From Ambrosia x helenae (taxonomy: Eukaryota; Streptophyta; Magnoliopsida; Asterales; Asteraceae), in contig CM061223.1 of the NCBI GenBank assembly GCA_030844895.1, positions 8,170,676 to 8,234,675 on the forward strand: a DNA stretch of 64,000 nt, written 5' to 3'. The position numbers were made by a program, and so were the translations under genes. The notes under the pieces are model-generated. The model had not been told where the DNA came from. It did not search any database and saw only the letters and a list, made by a program, of their open reading frames with translations. Every line of letters begins with the position of its first letter. The first letter of the stretch is position 1. Of this stretch, positions 9,907-21,486 are shown piece by piece.

Positions 9907-10801
9907 ATGTCAAGCCCTGCTTCTTCCTCATCCACCACAACCGACACTATCCTTCTCATGGCCACCCTTCTTCATATGATAACTGTGTAACTCTCATCAT
10001 CCAACTATCTTATTTGGCATAATCAAATCCTTCCCCTCCTTGCAAATCATAAATTAACCCTTCATGTTGATGGTTTTGTCCCACAACAACTGCAAACCGT
10101 CACCATCAACCCAAAGAGCAACCAAACCCGTTGTACCCTGCCTGGTTCTTCTCGGACCAACAAGCCATTCTCATTCTCAAATCTCCCCTCACTGAAGAGG
10201 CCGTTGCCGAGATTCTTGGTCTCACAACAGCTCGTCAGATTTGCACTACTCTAGAAGCGGCCTATAGTAACTCCTCTCTCGAATGGATGCATCTCCTATG
10301 GGACAGTCTCTGTCAATTAACCAAAGGCTCTTCCACCATGGTTGAACAGGCAGGAAGTTTAAAGTCGTTTGTGATCAATTGTCCGCCATCGGTCATCCGG
10401 TTAGTGACACAGACAAAACTCATTGGTTCCTTTGCGGTCTTAGTTCTACCTTTGAAAGCTGGTCTACGGCTTTTCGCACGGCTTGTGATCCGCTTTCTTT
10501 CCGTGAACTTCTCACCAAAGTAGAGAGTCAAGAACAATTCTTCCATACTCTTCATCCTCCCACTGCTCCTCCTGTTGCGTTTGTTGCCCATCAGCCACGT
10601 TCCTCGTCCTCCAGATCGGGTTCTCATTCCAACACTCGTATTCAGCCCCAATTCAACTCCTCTAACCGTCCTCGACGGCCTCCTCACTATCAACTGTGCC
10701 GAACCAATGGCCATTGTGCAAACAAATGTCCAAACCTCTCCTCTTTCGCAGCCGGTTCTTCCTTGGGTGATGATGGTCTTGCTTGCGTGTTTCACGCTTA
10801 A
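9907..10801 (+). pseudogene. Copia-A gag pseudogene
   Basis: A start at 9907 (MSSPASSSST) is followed by copia gag features: a SSNYLIWHNQILPLLANHKL-type stretch (9995-10060), then FLCGLSSTFESWSTAFRTACDPLSF (10420-10500) in another frame. A damaged zinc-knuckle segment, CRTNGHCANKC (10700), has irregular spacing. At least three frame changes and several stops break it. Gag would have formed the cytoplasmic particle; this one cannot. Confidence 0.8.
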
Positions 10802-11543
10802 TGCCATGTTTCCGATGTCCGACCTGACTGGAATACCGATTCAGGGATGACCTTCACATGACAGATGATACTGGTAATCTTCATTCTTCGGTCATTTTCA
10901 GTAATGGACTGCCGATTCAGGGCCGACCCGACTGGACTGCGTGTTTCATCTTCGGTCATTTTCAAGATAGGTCATGCATCATCGATTACTCACACAGGCC
11001 ATGTTTCTATACATAAAAGTATTTCCTTGAAAGATGTCTTAGTTGTTCCTAACATAACTAGGAATCTTCTTTCGCTTAGCAAGTTGACTCACGATTATCC
11101 TGTTGATGCTTTGTTCTCAGATTCTTTTTTTTTTTCATATTCAGGATCGGAAAACAAGTCAACCTCTCGCTCACGGTGGTGTGAAAACGGTCTCTACGTG
11201 CTTTGGGACAAGTAATTTGCTTTTGTTGCATCAGTTTCTTCGAATAAAGCCTCTTTTGAATTATGGCATAATCAGTTAGGGCATGTTGCTTCTGACATTA
11301 TTTCTACTTTGCAAAAACATGGTTGTTTATCATTTACGTCTTTGTTACCGAAGCCTAATATTGGTTCTCCATGTCAACTTGCTAAAGCACACAAATTACC
11401 ATTTGATTGAAATGAAAAATGTGGTTCACATCCCCTTGATCTTGTTCATTGTGATTTATGGGGACCTTCACCGGTTTTGGGTAAAGAGGGTTACAAATAT
11501 TATGTTGTTTTTATTGACGACCATTCAAGATTTTCATGGTTAT
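10802..11543 (+). pseudogene. Copia-A pol pseudogene, part 1: protease region to start of integrase
   Basis: The segment around 11030-11090 (DVLVVPNITRNLLSLSKL) is the stretch between protease and integrase. 11250-11310 has the pre-integrase zinc-binding motif (ELWHNQLGHVASD), and 11440-11543 begins the integrase core (DLVHCDLWGPSPV ... VVFIDDHSRFSWL). The frame then breaks at the hAT-like insertion and resumes at 18161. Duplicated noise (CCGATTCAGG repeats, 10900) and stops abound. Confidence 0.8.
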
Positions 11544-11923
11544 TAGGGGTTAGCATTTCATGGTTCGGATCCACAGGAACCTTGGACCTGACCCGCGAGA
11601 ACCTTGGACCAGAACCTTTTTAAATATATGGGTCGGTTTTCAGTTCTAGATTTATATGAATCATCGGTTGTGGCCCGGGTCGGGTCTGTTCCATACCCAC
11701 GGTTCTAATATAAGAACCACAAGAACAGTTTGTATTTTAATCAAAAAAATAAAAAATAATCTTTTTTAGTTTTTTCACTATTCGTTTTTACGTGTTATTG
11801 TAATCGATTTCATGTAATGTTAATACAATATTAAAATATTATTTATAAGAATAACAATGTATTTTTCTTGAAATATTTTTCTGCTTGATGTATATGTATA
11901 GATGTGATATCTATAATCTATAA

Positions 11924-12460
11924 TCTATACTATTAAATAATGTATCCTAGATGAGTATCAAAGTAATTTCACCATCATTTTAAGATGGCATCCCAAGAGT
12001 CTCAAGTGTAATCTTCAAATTTTTACCTCATTTCTTTCATTTATACCTTTGTGTACCAACTTTAATAGCAATTGTACAAAATAATAATGTAAACTCATTG
12101 CACACAATCCCCTATACTTCCATAAATTGATTACATCATTCAATTCACTAATTAAAGTCATACAAGTTCTTCAACTCATGTAAACTGATGCCATTATTTT
12201 TTTTATGGACAATAACCTATTAAGAATACTAAATAGATACACCTAAGTAGTAATTTTTGGAATCTAGAAAACAATTAACTGAAGAGGAAAAAGATCTTGA
12301 GATTGAAATACACTGCTTTGTATCAATGTTTTTTTTCGTTTGTTTGTATGGCTTGCATCCCAAATTTTATTCAACGAATCAAGATTATCTAACAAGGTGA
12401 TTGACCAAACACATACACAAAACACGTGCAGTCCCGCCGCAACGCGCGGGTTCTGGCTAG
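11924..12460 (+). mobile_element. Small non-autonomous Helitron
   Basis: It starts TCTATACTATTAAATAATG and ends with the hairpin CCCGCCGCAACGCGCGGG followed by TTCTGGCTAG. The flanks are A and T. 537 bp, non-coding. Confidence 0.78.
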
Positions 12461-12877
12461 TACATTATAAAGGAGGAGTGATGTACAACATAGTCATTTT
12501 CACCTCCGTACAACTTAAGAAGCAACATGTACAACATATTTAAGCAAAAAAAATAAGGGTATTATTGGCATAGTTGTGACAACTAAGACACTTAGTAGGG
12601 TAGATTAGTAAATTTAACATAAGCCCAATACTTCACATCCTAAAATCTTATCCCAATTATGCCCTTATGTCCAACTTTTAAAACACAAAATACAACTTAA
12701 CTTATGATGCATCTTAAATGTGAGACCTTTCACCCCCCATCTATATTATTATATATACTTCATTATAATTAATTTCTTGAATGCTAATAGTCTTTTCATA
12801 ACCCCAAACAAAATCTTAGAGCTAATTTCATGCTTTGAAATATTGTTTTGTTCAAAAATTTTATGTCTTCATTAGAT
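12461..12877. other. Non-coding, Helitron-like sequence
   Basis: Begins TACATTATAAAGGAGG, resembling the head region of Helitrons but without the TC terminus. It is AT-rich with no frame. It may be the remaining body of the carrier that brought in the bHLH fragment. Confidence 0.4.
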
Positions 12878-13629
12878 GAGAAAAGAAAAAAATCAATGAG
12901 AAGTTAAGACGCTTCCAAGATATGGTTCCCAGATGCTACAAGGTATAAAGATATGAGTTAATCTTTATATACATATATACATTTTTTTCTACTTGTTTAT
13001 ATTTTCTTTGACAATTACAAAAATTTATCTTCATAATATATCATTTTTTGCTCCATTTAAATTTAGTTATTTGCTATATACAATGGGAATGCCAGTGATG
13101 TTGGATGTAATAATCAACTATATTGGATCGTTGCAGAATCAAATTGAGGTAATTTAATTGTGCAACTAACAATTAAAACAATAAACAAACAATATTCAAA
13201 ATTATTGATGAGAAAATATTTTTCAAAATTAATTAGTACAGTTTTTCTCTTCTTTGTGCATTTTTAGTTTATCTCCATGAAGCTTTCAGAAGCCAGGATG
13301 TTCTATGACCTATTGACCTCAACTCTACTGAATTGGATGATATGGCCCCTATGAAGGTGACATGTGGCTTTCTTAACTCTCCTTGTTAAGAAGTTGTTTA
13401 TCTTGAATCATATATATTGTTAACTAAATACAACGGACAAAATTATAAATATAACATTCTAGATTTGCTAATACGTTTCTAATATATTATAAATATTACT
13501 TCCACTTACTGCATGGGATGAAACCTGATGTTGCAGGAAACAAATGGACATGAAGGACAGATGATGGAGAGGATGGTTGGAGAAGGGTACGGAGACATTC
13601 CTCAATTTCAATCAACATGGTCTCCTTGA
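12878..13629 (+). pseudogene. Captured bHLH transcription factor fragment (BEE/CIB-like), introns retained
   Basis: Four exon-like blocks are separated by AT-rich introns. 12878-12942 encodes INEKLRRFQDMVPRCYK (helix 1 and loop) and ends AG/GTATAA. 13080-13148 encodes VMLDVIINYIGSLQNQIE (helix 2) and ends GAG/GTAATT. 13268-13356 encodes FISMKLSEARMFYDL. 13537-13629 encodes ETNGHEGQMMERMVGEGYGD and ends FQSTWSP then a stop, the usual C-terminus of this plant bHLH group. The basic region and N-terminus are absent, the third block is frameshifted, and the second lacks a good acceptor. The parent family regulates growth and hormone responses. Retained introns mean capture at the DNA level, as Helitrons and Mutator-like elements do. 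The family call is mine from motif memory. Confidence 0.72.
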
Positions 13630-13967
13630 ACGCCATGAAATAGTTAACTCTATAAATCTATATATGCATGCTCAAATATAACTTTATACGTAAACTATAT
13701 TTGTTCTAAGACTTTTAAAGTATTTGTTTATCTATTTAATGTTCTTGTTAAACGTTGTATGAAGTGTGGTTCACAATATTATTTTGCTTTCGGCAATTGT
13801 ATATTGTTTAAGTTCTAATTCTAATTAATAAAATAAATTAAACACTAGCATAAAAAGAAAACAAAAACTTAACTATGTGTTAGTTACTTATATTATTTGT
13901 GTTAAGAAATAAGAAATCAAAACGCCATAAATTCACGCTCACGCTAATGAATTAACCCGAATCTTTA
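13630..13967. other. Probable 3' flank of the captured bHLH gene
   Basis: AT-rich sequence directly after the bHLH stop, with no frame or terminal repeats. It is either the gene's 3' untranslated region carried along or part of the carrier element. Confidence 0.4.
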
Positions 13968-15176
13968 TCTTCTATACTATATATTATAAAGCATCAGTGA
14001 AGGATACCCGCAAAATTTAAGTAAATACAACCTTTATTGCTTATAGTACAATGCTTATTGAAGTCATTTAGAGCGTAAAATTGTCTTTATACCTAAATAT
14101 TAAATTGTTGAAAAAATTAATTTAAACATAATTATAAAATTGATGAGGAAATTAACAATAATGTGGTGACTCTTTACATTCATAACCTCCACGTCTCTAT
14201 TATGTTTGTATCAATGTTAAAGTCTTATAAATAGTTGTCATGTATTTAGTACATAAATAATGTGGTGACTTTTCACATACATAACTTACATATCTTTCAA
14301 TGTTTATAGTAAATAAATTACATCATATATTATGTATTTATATCTTCTTTTTAAATTTATGTGGCTGCAGGATGGTATGATGTCACACTTCTGCACACAA
14401 ATGAATATGTAGGCTTGAAGTTTGCCAACACACCTAACCCATGACACGTTTCAACCCATTAAAGTGAGCGATATATGTAGGCTTGACTTTTATACAAGCA
14501 AATATGGTAGAGATACTTCATGAGCAACGTCATCATCTTCCTCGATGGTTTTTTGTTTTCTCCGCTATTATAAGCTTCTAGGAATAGAATTTAAGTTTCT
14601 GATCTCATGAAATCACCAATTGTTTACATATCCAAAAGAAGACAAGTTCTTATCAGTCGATTTGGTAGTTTTAACTATATTGATTACTGATTTGTTTGGT
14701 CCAATATATTTGTTACGACGCTTGTCAAACTAACATAAAACGAGAGTATCTATGTAAATCATTGACTCCGTTGCATCTCGCGGGTGCCCTAAAATAATAG
14801 AAATATGTTGCACACTACAAACTGCATTTTAGTAATTACATCACTTCCACTACAATCTTATGGTCATTAAGAGATACAACGCCACTTCACTACGCTAAGT
14901 ACCGCTCTACGATGGCATACTTATATGCCTTCGAGATACATAAAAGGGTCCCACCGAAGGACGTGGGCCAATCTAAGGGTGTTGTAAGGAATAGTACGAC
15001 CTATTGTGATGTACCCATTTAAAATATTCAGAAGATATACTTATGAGTTTCAGTTTTTGATAACATATATTTTATACATCGTTGTTTTCTACTTTAACAT
15101 AACGAATAACCAACAAACACAATGCACAAGGAGCAAAACAGTTGCACCCGCTGCAACGCGCGGGCATTCCTACTAG
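13968..15176 (+). mobile_element. Non-autonomous Helitron
   Basis: It starts TCTTCTATACTATATATTAT after an A and ends with the hairpin CCCGCTGCAACGCGCGGG plus CATTCCTACTAG before a T. 1.2 kb, no Rep/helicase. The GCAACGCGCGGG end is shared with the 11924-12460 Helitron, so both belong to one end-family. Confidence 0.75.
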
Positions 15177-15188
15177 TATTATATAATA

Positions 15189-16265
15189 TCTATCTATCTA
15201 TATATATAAAAGAAAACGTATATGCTGACGTGGCGTGTAATGGAGGCCTCAACCTCTCCTTGAAAGTGCCACGTGGAATCATAATTGAAAGATTTTAGTG
15301 TTTTTGAACTATTTCCTTTTTTAATTAAAAAAAAAGATAAACATAAAACCCTAAATTAAATTGAGTTATTTTAGGAAAAAAAGAATTTAAAAATAAATTT
15401 AAAATTTTCTCTCTCATGTATCCTCCCATAATTTTTAAACGTTTATATCTTTTATATACGGTATTTTTTAAAGAAAAAAATTACACCAAATTAACGAGCG
15501 TTTTATTATCTTTCCAACGAGTACCATAGTCCTATATAAAAAACGGAGAAAAATTGACTATTTTTTGTGGGGTTTCGTTCATACAGGAAAAAACACACAA
15601 AGTGTTCATGTTATTCATTAATCATGTTTTTTCTTTTAAACCAGGTTCTTATCTACGATGTTGAAAATCGGCACAATCGCCATGTTATCATTGGAATTTT
15701 ACTAGGTATACTTCATCAAGAGAAGTTAGGAGAAAGAATCACGCAACACTGCAACACATGGTGACAACCTTATAGCAAGGTTATTTTTTTATATATTTAA
15801 TTACAAGAGTAATAATTATTACTATTAGTATTAGTATTATTAGAATGGTTATATTTTTCAACCCCGGGACGCTCCCGGAAAGAATTGATAGTTGCTGACG
15901 TGGCGTTCAATGGTGATCTCAACCATCTATTGATTATGCCACGTGGCATAATGTGATGCAATAATTACAACTTCCAACTTAAGTGTTTGTTTAGTTGATT
16001 AGGTTAGGAATTATAAGAGCCATTAGAATGTGAGAAATTAGAGAGATGTGATGAGTTTTTTAATAGTTGCAGCTTACATAAGTGATTCTTTAGATGATTA
16101 CTGATTAGGTTTTAGATTAGGGAATATGAGTTATTACTGATTAGAATACTATGAATATGTAATGATTGAGAGATTTTGTGGTTAGTTAACTTGAGCCATT
16201 TGCAATAGGTTATCATGTAAAATTAGATTTTTCAACCCCGGGACCCTCCCGGGGTAATCAGCTAG
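15189..16265 (+). mobile_element. Helitron(s) with two head regions
   Basis: A head at 15189 (TCTATCTATCTATATATATAAAAG) is followed by GCTGACGTGGCG and a GTGCCACGTGG palindrome. At 15860-15880 a terminal-type hairpin (CCCCGGGACGCTCCCGG) appears but lacks CTAG. It is followed at once by a second head-like GCTGACGTGGCG region and a second terminus (hairpin CCCCGGGACCCTCCCGGGG, AATCAGCTAG) ending at 16265 before T. This reads as two related Helitrons joined head to tail, the first having lost its final bases. Confidence 0.65.
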
Positions 16266-16303
16266 TATATTATATCCAAATTTGAAATAACTATTTATGT
16301 ATG

Positions 16304-17931
16304 TGATGTGTTGTAAAACACATCTAATTTCCTATCTATTTTGTATTTTATTTGGTCAAGTTTGTATTCGTTTCGTGTCATTTTTATTAGGTATTTATTC
16401 ATTTTATTATTTTATAGGTGTTCGTGGGAAATTGGCTCAAAACGAAAGAATTTTAATGAGACACGAACACTAGAGAGTAGAGAGCATATGTTCATGGACG
16501 TCGGAACGTAAACGAGAAACTTTGGTCGAGCCAACAATCGAGTCAGGAACATGGAGTATATAATAATAATACTAGTAATATAATAATAACAATTAAAAAA
16601 AATATAAAACAAGAAGGCCGACTTGGGCTCGGCCCAAAATAAGTCGGTCAACACAATTACACAAATATGGATATATGGACGGCAAACAAAGAAAATTCAT
16701 TCATTCTACAATTCCTAAAATCGCACAGAATCACACGAAGACAAAAGCGGCCAGCTACGGTGACGAGCGAAAGGGCACGGAAGGAAAAAAGGCCACGGGT
16801 ACGGTAAAGATCAAGAGCCAACGAGCCTTGGGTTAGGTTTAGTTTTTATTATATTTATTTATTTTGTTAAGATGTTTTTAAATATTATTGGCTAGACCTT
16901 TTATTGGTGACTTGGGATGATGAACTAAATTATGGTTTTTAATTAAAGACTTATGTTTTTCCGTTTTGGATGTGTTGGGTTACATGATTTAATTTTTATG
17001 TTTGATTTTGAATATTTGTGTACTGGCGCTTTTTGATTTGATTACCTGTTTGTTGGTTTTGATGTTCTAGGTATATAGGAATATCCCCTAGATCTAGAAA
17101 TCATTCTAGTTTAATTTACTTTTGTTGTCGAGCTAGTTCTTGCAGTTAGGAATAGCGCAAGTTTAACAGGTTTTTAAAGTCAATTAGCTAAGGTGTGCAA
17201 TCCCTTCCCGAAGGTTAGGAATATAATTCGGGATTGCTAGGTTGACTAACTAGGCATTGTTTGGTAGTTTGGTTATCGCTGGGGCGAGACCAGTTACTTA
17301 TTCGTGTTTAGAGTTTTCCTAGGATTTCATTCGTATTAGTTAAGTCTGCTTCACAGTTTGGGAGTTTTCAATCCAAGAGTGGTTGATTAAAGGATTACTG
17401 TGGGATTTGGTTTCGCTGGGGCGATCCACTTTCATTTTAGCATCTCAATACTTGTCCCGCCTTGAGTCTAGTCAGCTATCCTTGACAGGAGGTTTATTAG
17501 ATGAGAACAGGGTCTCCAACCGGATTACATAAGTCAGCTTTTATAACCAGAGTCTAGGGATTCTACCCAGGTTACCAGTTTTCTCCTCATTAGAGTTCCA
17601 ACCCAGTTCGTCAGCTTTCGTTTATTTTCAGTTTCTTAGTTTAATTTAGTAATTTAGTTTTAATTAGTTTTAATTAATTTTAATTAATTTATTTTAATTT
17701 CAGTTTAAACCCCCAATTAATAAATCAATTTAATAATAATAATAATAATAATATTTTATCAGGTAATTCATTAGGAGTAATTTCAAAAGTGTTAGATAAA
17801 GTCCTTAGGTTCGATACCTGGTCTTGCCTACTTGCTACTTACGATCGGTACACTTGCCGATAGTGTGTGGTTTTAGAAGAGTCTAGGATTTAACTTGATT
17901 AATTTATTTATATACCTATTTGCACACATCA
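16304..17931 (+). mobile_element. Solo LTR of the element-E family
   Basis: It begins TGATGTGTTGTAAAACACAT and ends GCACACATCA, flanked by the 5-bp TSD GTATG (16299-16303 and 17932-17936). It aligns throughout, at clearly lower identity, with the LTRs of element E (41799-48672), for example at ATCAAGAGCCAACGAGCC and at the GACAGGAGGTTTATTAG stretch. No internal region is present, so it is a product of LTR-LTR recombination. It lies in the opposite strand sense to element E. Confidence 0.88.
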
Positions 17932-18160
17932 GTATGTCGCTCTGATGTGTGTGTGTATGTGGGTGTGTATTTATGATGTATACATAAATGATTCACATAA
18001 TGTTTCGAGTGATGAGAATGGCAAAATGTTTAGGACCCGGAATCACATAGCCTTTTAAGGTTTGGACCGTGGTTCCTAATTTCTACAATAAATGGGTATA
18101 CGGTTCTGGTGGGTCCGGGTCGGGTCGGTTCCGGACCCTTTGCACAGCCCTAGTGGTTAT

Positions 18161-20751
18161 ATGCTCTTAAAAATAAAAATGATTTTTACCCAACTTTGGA
18201 AACCTTTTTGCTCCTTGTTCAAACTCAACTTTCACTAAAAGTTAAGGTTTTCCAAAGTGATGGCGGTTCGGAATTTGTCAATCAATATGTGCGTAAGATA
18301 TTTGATAACAACTGTACATTTTATCACTATTCTTGCCCACATACCACCCCTCGAAATGGTCGTGCTGAAAGGAAACATCGACACATAGTCAAAACGGGCT
18401 TCGCCATGCTCTTCCATGCCCGCGTTCCTATCAATCATTAGGTAGATGCTTTTAGTTCCGCAACTTACATAATAAATCACCTACCCACCAAAGTCTTTCA
18501 TGACAAATCCCGATTTGAAATACTTTATTCCACTCAACCAAACTATGCATACTTTTCGCGTTTTTGGGTATTGTGTGTATCCTTACCTACGAGTTTATGC
18601 TTCTCACAAATTCGCTCCGTGAAGCATCCCGTGTATTTTCATGGGTTACGCGCCTCAATACAAAGGATACAAATGCTTCGATCCGCAGTCATCTCGTATG
18701 TATGTCACTCATCATGCACGTTTTGACGAAACCTTCTTTCCTTATAAGGTTAATACATCTCACACAAATAATGCAAATATTTTTCTCTACATTCCATGAA
18801 CCCACTCTTGCTCCTCACCCTCAAACGTTCCAACCCATCTCTCCACCCACCCAAAACAATTCCTCTAAACCTTCGATCCCTACACCTTGTACACTTTGCA
18901 AGGATAACTAAACTACATCCACTCCCACTACTGCCTCACCTTCTCCCACTCTTCCTGATGATAACACTACATCTTCACCTATCCCTCAATCACCTTCTAC
19001 TCCACCTCTCGAACAACCTACGGGTCCCACTCCACAATCACAACCCATTCCTCCCACCAAACAACAATCGGCCACTTCTTCTTCTAGTACCACATCTCAT
19101 CCCATGGTCACAAGGTCCAAAGTTGGCACTTTCAAACTAAATCCAAAACACACTTCATACTTTGCTCATGCTATGCATTCTTCCCTTCATTCGGCGCTTC
19201 TCACATCTGTTGATCCTAAGGGATTCAAAAGCGCCTCAAAACATCAACATTGGATGGATGCAATGCATACGGAGCTTCAAGCTCTTCATACCAATAACAC
19301 GTGGACTCTTGTTCCACGACCCTCATCCACTAATGTTGTTGGATTCAAATGGGTATTTCGTACCAAATACAATTCTGATGGATCCATTGATCGGCACAAG
19401 GCTCGGCTCGTTGCTCAAGGGTTCACGCAAATTCTAGGACTCAATTTAATCATACATTCAGCCCTGTTGTCAAAGCGTCTACCATACGCATTGTTCTTTC
19501 TTTGGCCGTTATAAATACGTGGCCTCTTCGCCAACTTGATGTAAACAATGTGTTTCTCAATGGTTCCTTATCTGAAACCGTTTTTATGAAACAACCCCCC
19601 AATTTTGCAAACTCCACTTATCCGAATCATGTTTGTAACCTTAATAAGGCTCTTTACAGCCTTAAACAAGCTCCCCGAGCCTGGTTTTCAACGTTTGAGT
19701 TCCTTCTTTCTATCATACGGGTTTAAGTGTAGTCGTGCCGATCCATCTCTTTTCGTCTTTCATCGAGGTGACTCTCTTATGTACCTCCTCGTATGTGTCG
19801 ATGATCTTATTCTTACCGGTAACAAATCCACCTTGCTTAGTGCTTTTACCAAACGCTTAAACCAGGAATTTGCTATTAAAGATCTCGGCTCGTTGAGTTA
19901 TTTTCTTGGTCTTGAGGTACTACATAATGAAGATGACCTCTTTTTAACACAACCAAATATGCAAATGACATCATCACTTGTGCCGGTCTCAGTCAAGCTA
20001 AACCCGTCCCTACTCCTCTCTCTACCACTGATGCGTTTCTTGCCGATGGGGTTCCATATGCTGATCCTGCTTTATGTTGTTCTATTGTTGGAGCTCTCCA
20101 ATATTTGACCATCACTCACCCTGATTTGGCCTATGCTGTCAATCAAGCTTGTCAACATTTACATGATCCAACCGAGAAACATTTTCAATTGGTAAAACGG
20201 ATCCTTCGGTACATAAAAGGAACTATCTCTCATGGTCTTGTGATTACACGACCCACCTCTCCTACTATTTCAGGGTACTCTGATGCAGATTGGGCGTGTT
20301 GTATTGAAGCCCGTCGATCCACATACAGTTACTCAATCTTCTTGGGAGGCAACTTGGTATCATAGAGTGCAAAGAAGCAACCAACTGTCTCTCATTCAAG
20401 CTGTGAATCAGAGTATCGGGCAATGGCAAATGCAGCTGCTGAAATCGTTTGGCTCACTCACTTGTTACAAGAGCTTCATGCGCTTCCACCCTCGCGCCTG
20501 ACTCTTCTATGTGACAATCGTAGTACTTTATTTATGAGTCACAATCCGGTTTCCAACAAAAGAGCCAAACACATTGACTTGGACTATCACTTTGTTCGGG
20601 AGCTAGTTATGTCCGGAAAGCTTCACACTAAGTTCGTTCTGACCAAGCTTCAACTAGCGGATATTTTCACAAGGAGCTTACATCGACCTCAGTTCGAGCA
20701 TTTTCGGGGCCTTCTACGAGTTCATCGGCCACCGTTTCGCTTGAAGGGGGA
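18161..20751 (+). pseudogene. Copia-A pol pseudogene, part 2: integrase, reverse transcriptase, RNase H
   Basis: The integrase core resumes at 18161. 18255-18370 has VFQSDGGSEF (second Asp) and HTTPRNGRAERKHR (Glu). Reverse transcriptase starts around 19230 (WMDAMHTELQALHTNNTWTLV), passes GFKWVFRTKYNSDGSIDRHKARLVAQGF, and has the catalytic YVDD-type motif as CVDDLILTG at 19795. RNase H follows (GYSDADWACC near 20280, LLCDNRSTLF near 20505) to the terminal ADIFTRSLH near 20660. At least six frame changes and a premature stop at 18438 inactivate it. Confidence 0.88.
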
Positions 20752-20926
20752 TAAAAGATAATAACTTACTCTACAAAAATTTCTCATAGAAATCCTCCTC
20801 ACTTAATGTTGTTTAATATGTAGTCAATTGTAATTATTTGTTTCCTATTTCATCGGTTGTATTCATTGTATATAATATCAATCAATCTCTCTTAATTCAG
20901 TAAGAGAGAGAATTCATATTATCACA
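20752..20926 (+). mobile_element. 3' LTR of Copia-A
   Basis: 175 bp, preceded by GAAGGGGGA and ending TATCACA. Compared with the 5' copy it carries about seven substitutions plus small indels. Confidence 0.9.
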
Positions 20927-20931
20927 GTGTC

Positions 20932-21486
20932 AAGCCCCCGCGGGGGCGTCAAACCATGTTAAGTAGCAACTGAACGACGATAAAAACCCGGAAAAAACGT
21001 AAAACAAAAGCACGAATTATTAACACTAAGTGACTCGTGTGATATAAAACGTAGATGAAGTTGAATTTATATCAACACATATTAGAAAGTCGAGGGGCAA
21101 AAAGGCTGATTGACCAAATGTTACCACCAAACAGTGTGCTAAGTTGTAACCGAACGGAAAAAATGATGGACCAAATATGACAAAAAAAAACATTGTGCTA
21201 ATGACAAACTATTAAAAAAAAACTAAACTTACTAAAAGTTTATGGCAAATTTATATAAAAAAAATACTATGCAAAAGAGAAAAGCCACAAAAGACATAAA
21301 TGTTGCATAAAAAATAAACAATCACAAAACACAAAAATAGCACTATTCGGTTATGCATTAATATATAAATTAGTCATTAAAAGGGAAAAAAAAGAAATAT
21401 GTTATGAGAAATAAAAAAATAATATCCTTTTCTCCACCCGTTATGAATTAATATAAGTAATAATAATAATTTTATGAATTTTGCAG
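20932..21486. other. Interior of the proposed Helitron, with an intron of the captured proteasome gene
   Basis: It starts with the GC hairpin described for the proposed Helitron. The rest is non-coding, with A-rich runs. The end, TTTTGCAG at 21479-21486, is a splice acceptor for the proteasome exon that follows. No upstream proteasome exon is recognisable here. Confidence 0.5.

Larger units (their letters stand above)
11544..18152. mobile_element. hAT-like element inside Copia-A integrase, itself filled with insertions
   Basis: Ends are TAGGGGTTAGCA on the left and TAGGGCTGTGCA read inward from the right, matching the hAT-type ends of the 7334-8249 element. Flanking 8-mers ATGGTTAT (11536-11543) and GTGGTTAT (18153-18160) match at seven of eight bases. 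Joining the flanks restores the integrase reading SWLYALK. Sub-terminal GGTTC/GACCCG-type repeats occur at both ends. The original element was probably about 1-2 kb. The rest is three Helitrons, a bHLH gene fragment and a solo LTR. No transposase. Confidence 0.8.
9684..20926 (+). mobile_element. Copia-A: complete but decayed Ty1/copia element
   Basis: The TSD GTGTC is at 9679-9683 and 20927-20931. The LTRs (174 and 175 bp) start TAAAAG and end TATCACA, differing at about seven substitutions plus small indels by eye. The primer-binding site TGGTATCAGCC follows the 5' LTR and the polypurine tract GAAGGGGGA precedes the 3' LTR. The order gag, protease, integrase, RT and RNase H is kept, but all frames are broken, and integrase is split by a 6.6-kb hAT-like element. 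It is the oldest-looking complete copia element here. Confidence 0.92.

Noticed and set aside
11924..15176. One single 3.2-kb Helitron carrying the bHLH fragment
   Set aside because: A complete 3' terminus exists at 12460 and a new head at 13968, so two separate Helitrons flanking the fragment fit better. The carrier of the bHLH piece remains unknown.
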